Assembly: GCF_030272615.1 (NCBI RefSeq)
Contig: NC_081406.1
Coordinates: 263,716,624-263,780,623 of the forward strand
DNA from: Cryptomeria japonica
Taxonomy: Eukaryota > Streptophyta > Pinopsida > Cupressales > Cupressaceae
DNA length: 64,000 nt
Direction: 5' to 3'
Shown here: one piece after another, positions 1-11,190 of the stretch
Layout of the letters: the number at the start of each line of letters is the position of its first letter
Position numbering within the stretch: the stretch's first letter is position 1
Position numbers and translations under genes: made by a program
The notes under the pieces: model-generated
The model's input: only the letters and a program-made list of their open reading frames with translations
What the model was told of the DNA's origin: nothing
Database searches by the model: none

Positions 1-1812
1 AATGATATAATCGACTTGGGTGATAATGCCATAGATGATAATGCACGGAAGGGGAAAAGAAAAGCCAGATCAAAAAAGGATCAACCAAAATAAAAAAAAG
101 ATTGGGAGAGGGATATGTCAGTGAGGAATTTTCAAATTAATTGGGCATCAAAGTATCCATTCATTGAACCAGTGGAGAACCCAATTGAAGGCGAGCCTCC
201 AATAGAATGCGGGTGTAAGATTTGCACTTGGAAACATAACAAGGAAATTAGGTTGCAGCTAAAATTTGATACCATAGAAAAGCATATGGGTAAAGTTTAT
301 GAAAAACAAATGATAGACGAAGTTGAAAAATCAGTGATAAGATGGAAAACAAAGGAGGAATGTAAGCATGTGAGGAATGCCGAAGAGTATTATTTTCATG
401 AGAAAATATAAATGAAGCCTATTGAAGTTAAAGGTTCTATTGAAGCTAGTTCTGGAAAAACAATGCAAATAGAACAACTAGGAAAAGTTGTTCAGTTAAG
501 TGTTGTTTTTTACATTTTGAGTAGAGGGCGTGCTATGATAGATTTCCCATCAATTAGTGGTTTATTACACTTTTTGAAAGTTCCTAACTATCCTAATAGT
601 CACTAGTCAGTAAACAGTGGATGGGAATGGGCAATTTGTCTTGCTGAGCTTGAAAAACAAGACATAAAGGAAAAAATAAGAGAGTCAAACTTTATTGCAT
701 TTTCTTTAGATGAAGTTATGATAGTAGACAATACTTCGTGGGTATTGTGATGCTAAAAATGTGGTAAATAGAAATGCATACACATATAATGAGATAATAA
801 AACATAATGGAAATCTTGTTTGAAAACTAATATAAAGATGCAAACCATAATCCTTCCTTGAAATGTCCCATTTTCCTCTATTCTTAAGGACCTTGAAGGT
901 GTTGGATTGATTGGCCCACAGCGGAGCAATCTAAGATGGCAGGAATCAATGGTCCAAATCTGATCTGAAGATATCAAGTACCAAGATTGAGGAATTTGGA
1001 GAAGAGATTGGAGGAAGGGACACTTGTCATCTCTGTGGTGACAAGTGTCAAGGAGCCTTGCTCATGAGAAGGCAAGTGTCCAAGGAAGGAGACATGTGGC
1101 AAAAGTGCCATGTGTCTCAAGGGGAGAATATCCACACCATAGGAGGTTAGGATGTGCAAGATAGGATAGGGTTAATTAAACCTAGGGTTAGGTGGAATGG
1201 GCTAGGTTAGGGGATGGTTAGGTTAGGTGGTTAAAAGTTAGGAGCCATGTGCTCATTTGAATTTAGAAATTCAAATAATTTGAAAAATGATAATTAATCT
1301 CAACAAACTTGATTTTGTTAAATTTAATTAGGAATTAGAAGAATTTATTAAAATAAGGGAATTAATTAATCAAAGGGGGATATGAAATTAACTATGTAAA
1401 TAAATCATGTAAATTTATTTACTAGTAGATGAATGGAGAAATTAATCAAATTGCTTGTGAATTCAATTAATTGGGAAGGGAGATTAATCAAATAACTGTG
1501 TATTTAATTAACTATCTTCAAACCATTTTTAGGTGTATACATGTATGCATGCATATTTATACTCTACAGAATCATGCCTGCCAACCTCGTCTACTATTTG
1601 TTGCTAAAATGAAGGATAGTGTGACAACAAAAAATTTATTTCAACTAGTAAAGAGATGTTTAATTGAATATGGAGGTATGGATGACATGATGGTTGCCAA
1701 AAAACTGGTGTGTGTTGGAGCAGATGGAGCTTTAGTAATGCAAGGTCATAGGAATAGTCTTTGTACAAAGATTGAAACTTGTTTTGCACCGTACATTACT
1801 GCAATTTTGTAG
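1..1812 (+). pseudogene. Decayed hAT-superfamily transposase (zinc-finger type), 3' end missing
   Basis: Two pieces of one protein lie in the same frame. Piece one (about 1-745) has a lysine-rich N-terminus, a zinc-finger-like part near 208-290 (CGCKICTW then an H in KHMGK), then a stretch ending LDEVMIVDNTSW. Piece two (about 1547-1812) contains QPRLLFVAKMK and KLVCVGADGA. This order matches plant hAT transposases with an N-terminal TTF/BED-like finger; the Asp in LDE and the Asp in GADGA are at places where the family keeps catalytic acids. Stops occur at 409-411 and 604-606 (the latter where Trp is expected), and a solo LTR (746-1541) separates the pieces. Reading ends at 1812, so the C-terminal catalytic Glu and the dimerisation domain are absent. 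It also runs off the left edge. Family call from remembered similarity; no search was run. Confidence 0.7.
746..1541. mobile_element. Solo LTR inserted in the hAT relic
   Basis: The insert begins TGTGATGC and ends TATACA, giving TG...CA ends. It is flanked by GGTAT (741-745) and TGTAT (1542-1546), a 5-bp target duplication with one mismatch. Removing insert and one duplicate rejoins the transposase frame across the gap (TSW, then V, then CMHIYTL). It holds no coding potential; the short minus-strand frames at 753-1159 are noise. Likely one LTR left after LTR-LTR recombination. Confidence 0.6.
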
Positions 1813-3188
1813 ATCATCATATCATAATAGGTCTGCATAGTGGAGGCATAGCTAAAAAAATCCAAAAAAATCAGATAGAGTCTTGAAAAAATCCAAAAAA
1901 ATCAAATAAAGTCTTGAAAAAATCCTAAAATCATATAAAGTTCTGATAAAAACTGAAAACATTGAAAAACACAAAAATCCCTAAAAATCATAAAATTTCC
2001 TGAAAAAATCAACCAAAAACATTCAAATATCAATCCAAAAACAATAAAAAACATTTAGATATGATCCTGAAAAAATCAACCAAAAACATCGAAAAAGCTC
2101 TTGGAAAAGAACTAACAATCAAAATCAATCAAAAAACTTGCAATAAAATGTCTCGCAAGAATCAAACACCCTAGCAAATATCCAACAAACACTTCGCATG
2201 AAGTTAACAAAGGATACAAATATCTAAGCAACAATCTGCAATCAAACTAATCAAGTTGTCTAATCAATCGTATCAACTATCCATATCAAGTGATCATTAT
2301 CTTGTCTTAAACAAAGATGGATACACTCAAAATCAGACAAGTCAATCTTAAACGGGGTCCACACTTTCTGAGATCGGACATTATCAACCATCACATCAAA
2401 CAATCAAAGCAAAGGCACATATCAATATGGCTACTAAAATTTTGTCCTGGTTAGTCTTTATCTTTTATCATTTGGCGACATATTATGTTCCTATGCTACT
2501 CAAGGATGTCCACAAGTGACTAGAGGAGTCGTGATGGGCATGATCCTTTTCTTTGTTTCTTATTTATGGTGTGAACCAATGAAGTTTTGGGGCAATAGTT
2601 CCAATGGGTGTCTGTGATTGGTACATTCATTCGACAAGTATCCCATGAAGGATAACTATGCTTGTGACTAGCCCACATACTTAGACCCCTGACATTATTC
2701 CTAGAATGGAAGGTTCACTCCTTGTCTTCTATGTGTTTGTTTCTTCAATAAGATATCTTTACATCTTGGTTCCTTATACCCTGATGTGCAAAGCTCCATT
2801 GTTACATAATAAGACTCAGTGATGAATATATATTGCACTATGAGTAAAGGCACAAAAGTTCGTGAAAACCATCATCTTCATTTTTTAGTCTATCATTATC
2901 AATCCATCATCTCACATCAATCATCCTCAATTGCTTCTAATTCTCATCTTTCATTCTAAGGTTCATTCCCTCATATTCTATCTCAATATCATCGTCACAT
3001 CACCTATCTCTATCTCTAATCAACTAACTATTCTTCTATCTCACATTCTTCTTCTTTCGATAGATCATTCATACCTTTAATGCATAAAGAATCTCTCAAG
3101 GGGCCATTACACCCTAAGTGTCGTTGAGGCATATTGGGGCAGGAAATTTTTTGTTTTCTTTGAAACAACATCGTTCTGACATTGTCTC
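1813..3188 (+). other. Non-coding part of an LTR retrotransposon, 5' of its polypurine tract
   Basis: No reading frame of note. About 1846-2110 is an A-rich string of degenerate units of the form AAAAAATCCAAAAAAATCA followed by a TCTTG-like spacer. The rest is ordinary AT-rich sequence leading to a polypurine tract at 3189. Such long non-coding stretches between pol and the 3' LTR are common in plant gypsy elements. The junction with the hAT relic is not resolved, and no 5' LTR is visible in the window. Confidence 0.4.
1846..2110 (+). repeat. A-rich degenerate tandem repeat
   Basis: The words AAAAAATCC, AAAAATCA and AAAGTCTTG recur at intervals of roughly 30-35 bases and become less regular toward 2110. 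No coding potential. Confidence 0.5.
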
Positions 3189-3201
3189 AAAGAGGGGAAA
3201 A
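3189..3201 (+). other. Polypurine tract (PPT) of LTR element
   Basis: AAAGAGGGGAAAA lies directly before TGTAGACACC. A purine run followed at once by TG is the plus-strand priming site and LTR start of an LTR retrotransposon. Confidence 0.6.
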
Positions 3202-4590
3202 TGTAGACACCTAAAAATATCTCATTAATCGTATACTAATTATTCGTCTAATTGATTAAATTAATTATTTAATTTAATTAATTAATCTTATTCGTCTAAA
3301 TTCATATTTCTTCATAACATTACTAATTATTTAATTTCTATTCTATTCTTAATAAATTAATCATTTAACCTTTTTCTAATATTAATTAAATACTTATTAT
3401 TTAATTGATTGTGATTTGAATCTTTTAATTAAGTAATCTTTATTATTTAATTAAAATTGAATTTCTAAATAATTAAATAGTTTCTTTAAATTGTTTAATT
3501 AACTATTTGATTCTTCAAATTCAAAATCCAAATCCCCAAATTCTAATTTCATTTAATTAACTAATTCTTGTAATTCTAATTCAAATCCAAATACCCAAAT
3601 TCTAATTTCATTTAATTTCATTAATTCTTCTAATTCACATTCAAATTCATATTCTTCCAATTTCATCTAATTTCAAATAAATGTGCATTTCAATTTCATG
3701 ATTTCAAAAATCAAGTTGAATTCCTAAATCAGGTTTGCATGAATTCAAACATCAAGTTGAATTTAAATAAAATCAAAATTAAATTAATATTCAGAAATCA
3801 AGTTGAGTTTTTAAGTCAAGTCCTAAATATATTCAAAGATCAAATTCAATTATGAGAATTCATTATCATGCAAAGATTAAATTGAATTTCTAAATCAAGT
3901 TCAAAAGCATGCAAGATGGAATTGAATTTCAATAAAATATCCTATAGCGCATGCTAAATTAATAATTAAATTAATCAATTCAATTTATTTATTAATTAAA
4001 TCATTCCTTTAAATTCTCTCCAATCATTTATTTCTATCTTCTAATTTATTTATTTTCCAAAAAGATTCAATCAGTCATCTCTAGTTATCAATTCAATCTA
4101 TTAATTGATCATTTCAATCAATTGATTAATTAAATCATTTTCTCAATTATCTTCCAATCATTCCTTTTCTATCTTCCAATTAGCTTTTTCTAATAAAGCT
4201 TTATTTGTCATCAATCAATTATATTTCAATCATTCTTTTTCTATCTTCCAATTAGCTTTTTCTAAATAAAGCTTTCTTTGGCATCAACCAGTTAACTCAT
4301 TTATCTATTCAATCTATTTTGTTTCACTTCCAAATCAGCAGATCAACTATCAATCAACATGTGAGCTCACTTGAGTTCCACCTCTCATTCAATCTCACCT
4401 AAAAAACTATAAATTCAAGATCAATTCTCCATTTTTAAAAATCACGAACTTCAAAATCTTGTGTCATTTGCAAGTTAACAGTGCAATATCTGAGAGCCAT
4501 CATACCACAAGAAGTAGAAGAACAATGGAAGCTACATGAGATCATGGAATAGGGAGTTTTTGATTGAATATTATAAACCCTATTGTTTTG
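3202..4590 (+). mobile_element. LTR (3' LTR) of a plus-strand LTR retrotransposon
   Basis: Starts TGTAGACACC right after the PPT. The body is very AT-rich and has internal near-duplicates: a CCCAAATTCTAATTTC-type unit twice near 3525-3625, and an ATCTTCCAATTAGC-type unit at about 4170 and 4245. A TATA-like AACTATAAATTC lies near 4405. The right end is approximate: sequence similar to the repeat around the LINE begins by about 4690. No partner LTR is in the window. Confidence 0.45.
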
Positions 4591-4689
4591 TTTGCAATAT
4601 TTCATTGATATTTGTTAGGATTCTTTAATTAGATAGGGATTTGTGATTTCTCTTTGATTCTAGTTAAGCAATGATGAATTTTATCGATA

Positions 4690-5011
4690 TACAGGAGGTA
4701 TTTTAATTATACTAGTCTATATAGAGAGGGTAGAAAAAAAAAATAGTTGTTGGTTAGAAATAAAATTAAGGATGTTTATCGGAACCCTACAAATGCATGT
4801 GTTATGTCATTAGTTTATTAAGTAAATTCAAGCTAGAGACAAACTAGGAATAGTTTTTGTCAACATGAATGAAGTGTCATGAAGACAATTATATTACTTT
4901 TTCATTATCCAAATATAAAAGGAAAAAGATATAATTAGAAAACCAATAAAAAGTGTTAGAAGGAGAAGAAAGATCATAGAACAAAAGAGAATGTTCATGA
5001 ATATTTATGTT
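4690..5011 (+). repeat. Dispersed repeat R2, copy A, left part
   Basis: Matches 22888-23196 closely (shared runs such as TAGAAATAAAATTAAGGAT and TAGAAAACCAATAAAAA). The match continues on the far side of LINE-1 at 13027, so the LINE sits inside this repeat. No coding potential. Confidence 0.7.
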
Positions 5012-5029
5012 AACATGTACCATGAAAGG
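5012..5029 (+). repeat. Left target-site duplication of LINE-1
   Basis: AACATGTACCATGAAAGG, identical to 13009-13026. The paralogous repeat at 23197 carries a single related copy (AACATATCGTGAAAGG) and no LINE, i.e. an empty site. Confidence 0.9.
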
Positions 5030-5118
5030 GATAACAAATCATTAATGCAATCTTCAAGCAAATGCCAACAATCTCCCCCTTTGGGAAAAACTCAAGCAAC
5101 AATTTCTTAAAACAACCA

Positions 5119-6788
5119 ATGGAGGGAATAACGTAGCTGGAAGGAAATTTGAATTCTGCGAATGGAGGGAACAACGCGGTTGGTTCCTCTAGTTCTGTTG
5201 TCTCTGCAACTCAAGGACAACTTGTCTCTTTGGGATCTATGGTGGATGATGAGGATGGTCGAAAGGATGGGGACCCACAGCATCAGGACCCTCCTCTTGT
5301 CCTTAAAAATAACGAATATTCTTCAAAGTTGGGTCCCGAGATCTTGAACGCTGATTTGGAAAAGATGACAGAGGTGAAGGCTCTCAAACCCTGGAATAGT
5401 CTTTTTGCAAACAAACCCACTGGTAAGTCATCCTTTCCCTTTATGGAAGATATTTCTGATAGAAAAATAGGCAGACTAGCTATTGCAGTACCAGATGTGG
5501 TTATAGACCATAGTATTTCTCTAATTGCTTTTTCTCTAGTGGGAAAATTTGTTGGACCAAGACCTAATATTGAAGTCATTAGGTCTTTTGTTAAGAGAAA
5601 ATGGAGGTTGAAGGACAAGTTGATGTTTCAGCCCTGTCAAGGGGTTTCTTTGTCTTTTCATTCTCTTGTGGGGAAGATTTGGAAATGGCCCTAAGTGGAG
5701 GACCATGGATGTTTGGGAAATCTTCATTATCCTTAAGGAAATGGTCTCCAAATATGGAGCTCAATGACTCCTATTTTGAATCTGCTCTGGTCTGGGTGCG
5801 GTTGCCTGGTTTGCCACTTAAATTCTAGTTGGAGGATGTTTTCTCAGGTATTGCTAACTCCTTTGGGGAACTTGTGGCTATAGATTCTATGACAACAACA
5901 TGAAAGAGGTTGGTGTATGCAAGGATATGTGTTAATATCTCACAGAATATGGACCTACCTAGCTCTATTGAAATAAATTCTAAACTAGGGAAGTGGGAAC
6001 AAGCCATAGAGTTTGAGTCCCTCCCCTTCATGTGTTTCTCTTGTAAGAAAGATGGACATTGGGCAAAGGCTTGCCCAAGTAACCCCAAGAATGCTCAGAA
6101 GCATAACAATCATGTTAAACAGATTTGGAAAGAAAAGATTAACAAAAATGAAGAGGGTAGAGCGGAAGGAGGAAGTGGACTTCCTAGTAACCTAAAAGAT
6201 ATAACAAAGGATGATAGGAAAGCTAGTCCTTCCAAGAATACTCATCAGAAGGAAGATAGAAAGAATGAAGATAATGGATTTGAGATCAAAACAGTCAATG
6301 GATTTGAAGTTTTACAGATTCAGGAGGAAGAGAATGTAAGCATAGAAGAAATTCTTGAAGAGGGTGAGATTGGCTACATAAATGAATCACAACATGAGGC
6401 CCTACAAGATACAAAAATGAAAAGTAATAAAGTTTTCCCAAAGGACTTTGAAGGTCCAAAAGTTATTGTTGAAAAAAAGACCAAGTTCGGAACGCCTCAG
6501 TTTAACCTTAACTCTCTATTTCAGAGTGTTGGCATTGAATCACCCACCTCTTCTCAGAGAATAGGAGAACCATGGAATAATAAGCAATCTGCATATAAAG
6601 ATGAAGATGATGAAGAGATAATAGGAGTGGGAAAAAAGAAAAATAAGAAGACAGGTTGTTCTAATGGGGTTAAAACTAGAACCGGATCTAAGGCGGATAT
6701 TGGTCTTTCCAAATCCCCACAGGGACGTAAAACCATGAAGTGGCACAGGGACCAGGAGAGCAAACAAAACATAGTTGATGGAAGGTAG
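5119..6788 (+). pseudogene. LINE-1 ORF1: gag-like RNA-binding protein (DUF4283 plus zinc knuckle)
   Basis: The first ATG is at 5119 and is followed by an in-frame stop at 5134-5136; reading then continues (ANGGNNAVGSSSS). The DUF4283-like region spans about 5450-5825, with LVGKFVGPRPN, then after a frameshift at about 5600-5640 GGPWMFG and VWVRLPGLPL. Stops at 5826-5828 and 5901-5903 fall where Trp is expected. The CCHC knuckle CFSCKKDGHWAKAC is near 6034-6075. The C-terminal 230 residues are charged and lysine/glutamate-rich. In plant LINEs this protein binds the element RNA. It ends at TAG 6786-6788, 35 bases before ORF2. The three-frame pattern and stops make it non-functional; the family call is firm. 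Confidence 0.88.
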
Positions 6789-6823
6789 CGAACCATTCAG
6801 GAATCCCGCTTCTAGGTTTCCAA

Positions 6824-9800
6824 ATGAAGGTAATTTCCTGGAACATACGAGGCCTAAATGGTCTCCATAAACAGGATGTATTAAGGAATTTTATCAGAGA
6901 TCATAAGCCGGACATCATCCTAGTTCAGGAAACTAAAATGAGTAAGGAAAAAGTTGAAAAATTAAAATTATTCAAACAGGGAGGTATTTATGGTAGTAGC
7001 TCGAATGGGGCGTCAGGTGGGGTGGCCATATTTAGGAATAAGAAAACTATTGATGGAGATCTGATTAATGAAGATGGTAATATTATTTCTATGAGAGTTA
7101 AAAGTATTGTTGAAGGACATGAATGGGTGGTTACCAACATTTATGCCCCAAATTCTAAAGTTGCTAGGAGTAAATTTTGAGACAAAATTCAGCAGAAAAC
7201 AAGGTTTTTCTCTCAGGATAGCTAGCTGTTGATGGGAGATTTCAACACCCCGTTGCAAGAAATTGACAAATTTGGAGGAACTCAAGCTCAACTAGATAGC
7301 AGGATTGACCTTATGGACTTCATCAATGCCAATGCCCTGATTGATGTTGATCTTTCTGGAGCTTCCTACACTTGGTCTTGCCGAAGGGATGGAGGAGATC
7401 TTATTCAGGTAAGGCTTGATAGATCCCTTATCACTCCTGACTGGGTCCTTAAGTATATATGTTCTTTGTCTATTAATTAAAAGAATAGGATCAGATCATT
7501 ATCCCATTTCTTTTGTTGTTGATTCTGTTAAGGGCAAACGTTGTTTTCCTTTCCAGTTGGAAAAAATGTGGATTTCACACCCTTCCTTGGAAAATTCCAT
7601 TGCCAAATGATGGAATATTAATGTGGATGGTTCTACCATGTTCAAAGTTGCTAAAAATTAAGAAACACCAAAGATAACATTAAGATCTGGAACAAAAAGG
7701 TTTTTGGAGATATTTTTTAATCCAAGAGGAAGCTGAAGGAGGAATTAGAACATATTCAAAACTTAATTTAGAAAGATGGTTATAAGATGTTTCCCAAGGC
7801 TAAAGAAGATGAGGTTCTAGCCAAACTACACAACACTATATCAAGAGAAGAAATCTATTGGAGGCAGAGATCTAGGGCTATTTGGTTGGAAGTCAATGAT
7901 AGAAATACTGTATTCTTTCATATGACATCTATGAAGCATAAAGCTGCTAGCAGAATCTCTAGATTAATTGTTGATGACAAGATCCTTCTCAAAGATGATG
8001 ACATTGGTGATGAAGCTGTTAGGTTCTTCTCTAACCTCCTTACCAGTAGTAAGGATATTGACATTGTAAAGCAACAAGACCTGGTTGATAACATTCCTAA
8101 GATTATTGAACCTCATCAGAATAAGATATTATCTGCTATCCCTACAACTGATGAAATTAAAAAAGCTATTTTTTCCTTTCAAGGGGATAAGGCTCTGGGC
8201 CCAGATGGCTTTCCCATGTTCTTCTTTCAGGAATATTGGCATATTGTTGGGGAATACATGGTCAATGTTGTCAAAGAATTCTTGGATCTAGAAGAATTCT
8301 TAAGGAAATCAATTCTACTTTTATTGCTCTAATTCCTAAGGTGGTTGGAGCTAATTCTATGGGAAAGTTTAGGCCAGTAAGTCTTTGTAATTCTATTTAC
8401 AAGATTATTTCAAAAGTCATGACTTCTAGATTGTTGGTTGTTCTCTCCTTTGTTATCTCTAAGGAGCAAAAAGCATTTGTCCCAGGTAGGTAGATTTTGG
8501 ATTCTATTATTCTTGTGCATGAGAATATCCACTCTCTTAATGCTGCAAACAAAGAGGGATTCTTGATAAAATTGGATCTAGAAAAAGCCTATGATAGAGT
8601 GGAATGGCAAGTTCTTTTCAGGGTTATGGAGGCCTTTGGATTTGACGAGAAGGTTATTAATATTACTAGAGAATTGATATCTACTCCAAATTTCTCTATT
8701 CTTATAAATGGATCTCCGTCTAGATTTTTAAAATCTTCTAGGGGCCTCAGGCAAGGAGACCCTATCTCTCCTATTCTTTTCACTATCTTGGCGAAATGTA
8801 TGAGCAGACTGATATTCTTCTGTTGGTGAGGTTGTTGCCTTCAAAGGTGCTCTTAGTTCTTATTCCTTGGCTACTGGACAACAAGTTAATTGGGAAAAAT
8901 ATGTTATTTATTTCATCAATACCCCAATATTGAGGCAACAGAGGATTGCTAACATTATTGGCTGTAAGGTGGAGCTGCTCCCCTCTACTTATTTGGGTCT
9001 CTCTCTTGGTTTGGCTCCTCCAAACTCTTTCTGGAATTCGTTAATTGACAAACTCAACAAAAAATTGGTAGGTTGGAAAGGATCTATGCTATCTCAGGCT
9101 GGTAAGCTTCAGCTTCTTCAAGCTACTCTTCAGAATCTTCTTGTTTATGCTCTTAGCTTGTTTAGTATACCGGTTAAATTTGTTGAAGCTTTAAAAAGAA
9201 TTCAGAAAATGTTTCTTTGGTCGGGGGTAGAAGATAAGAAAAGGATAGCATTGGTTGCGTGGGATAAATTTTTTAATCCTAAGAGCAATGGGGGATTAGG
9301 TATTAAAGTTCTCAAAACTTTCAACAAAGCCTTGCTTGCTAAACAGATTTGTAGGGCTTTTGGTATTAAGAAAAATTGGAGTAGGGTGTGGTTTGATAAA
9401 TATATACATAACCAGCCAATTCATTCTCTTCTCTACTCTGAAGATATCCTTGTTGGTTCTTTCATATGGAATAGTATGATCAAATCTATAAAAGTTGCTA
9501 AAGCTGGAGTTGGATGGGTCCTTGGCAAAGGTGATAAAATCAGGTTCTGGGAGGATGTTTGGATTAAAGATGAACCTCTTTTTAACCAGGATTGCAGCCA
9601 ATTTATTGAAGAATGCAAAAGGAGGTATCGTTCTATGGTTTGTAATTATTGGAGGAGAATAAATGGGTTAGACTTGATGTAGTTTATGCTGGATTTTTGC
9701 TGCTCCAGCAGGATTTACTGTCCTTTTCTGTTAGTAAAGATTTTGATGATGTGCTCCTATGGAAGAGCAATCCTAGGGGTAATTTCACTATTGCCTCTGC

Positions 9801-10902
9801 TTATAAAAAAACTATTACTCAAGCCTGCAACCCAATATGGACTAAAATCTGGAATAGATTCCTCATTCCTAAAGTCAACATGTTTTTTTGGCTTGCAACT
9901 CACGACAAGGTTCTTACCATTGATAAATTGGCTCGAAGAGGATTCATGTTTCCTAATAGGTGTGAGTTATGTTAGAAAGAGGCTGAATCTGTGGATCATT
10001 TGTTTATTCATTGTTCTTTTACCTGGGAAACTTGGAGTAAAGTCTAGATGCAATGGAAAGTTGATTGGGTTATGCACAATAGTCTTAAGGATGTTATCTT
10101 GCAATGGATCTTGCCTACCAAACTTCCTCTCATTAAGACCCTCTGGTCCTTTGTCCTTCCTATGACCTGTTGATATATCTAGAAGGAGAGAAACAATAGA
10201 ATTTTCAGGGAGGCTAAGTGTTCTTCTCAGGTGGTTTTTGAAAAGATTTGCAGGGCTATTAAAGAAAACATCAATACCATTCACAAAAACAAGTAGAGTA
10301 GCTATTTTAACATGACTGATAATGAGAAAAGTATCCTTGCTGAATGGAATTTTACTCGCGAGGTTTGCAAATCTGATATAAAGAGCAAGAGAGATAATGT
10401 TGTTTGGAGGTTCCCTTTTTATGATTGCATTGAGGTGAATTTTGATGGTGCAGCTAAAGGTAATCCTGGGAAGGTTGGAGGGGGAGGAGTCATCAAAAAT
10501 TCTTATGGTTTTTGTGTTGTTGCTATTGCCTCTCCCTTTGGAGTTCAAAACAATCATGTGGCAGAAGCTCTCGCAATGTTAAAATGTCTCTAGCTTGCTC
10601 AGAGTTTTAACTTAAAAAAAATATGGTTGGAAGGGAACTCTCTCAATATTATTCACGCTATCAAAGGTATTAGTTCCCCTTCTTGGAACATTCATAATAT
10701 CTTTGATAATGCTAAAAAATTATTAGATGCCTATGATAGTGTGATTATAACCCATACCCTAAGGGAAGGTAATAGGGTACCTGATTTATTAGCTAATGAG
10801 GGGGGTTTTTTAGAGGAGGATACTAAATATATCAGAGAAGTTTCTTGTAAGAAGGGAGTTCGTGAGCAATTATTATTTGATAGAGTCCATGGTACAAGTT
10901 AA
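6824..10902 (+). pseudogene. LINE-1 ORF2: endonuclease, reverse transcriptase, zf-RVT, RNase H (broken)
   Basis: Starts MKVISWNIRGLN, the first motif of an apurinic-type endonuclease; VQETK, MGDFN (7232) and GSDHYPISF (about 7490) follow. RT begins about 7780; DKALGPDGFP, FRPVSLCNSIYKIISK, LDLEKAYDRVEW and RGLRQGDPISP are clear. The FADD box expected near 8800-8830 is lost. A zf-RVT domain (FLIPKVNMFFWLATHDK...CELC) covers 9860-9990, and a plant-type RNase H (VNFDGAAKGNPG, AEALAM, EGNSLN) 10430-10870. Frameshifts lie near 7475, 7650, 8300, 8830 and 9640. Stops include 7178, 7223, 7608, 7718, 7769, 8491, 9973, 10045, 10171, 10180, 10294 and 10591. In RNase H the third acidic residue reads Asn (EGNS for the usual EGDS). 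Confidence 0.9.
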
Positions 10903-11190
10903 TCTCATTATTACTTTTTTGGGTTCGGATCTCAAAGACAGATATTGGAGTGATATGGAGTGTCAGTTGATTACCTATTTAAGGCATTGTGATAATGAGA
11001 ACCGGTGTGATGGGCCTAATCATATTAATTGTCGGTTTATATTGAATGTCTTAAAAGACTATTTGAATAACAAGAAAATCAACTTGTTTTTCAATTCAAG
11101 CGTCTGAGTTTGATTCCAACTGTCTTGTTTCCTCAACATTTGGGTATTTCATGCTCTGGTGAGGGTTTCGACTTGAACATTCATTACATT

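Noticed and set aside
1190-1250. Repeated GGTTAGG words, telomere-like
   Set aside because: Irregular spacing and not the plant TTTAGGG repeat; lies inside the solo LTR.
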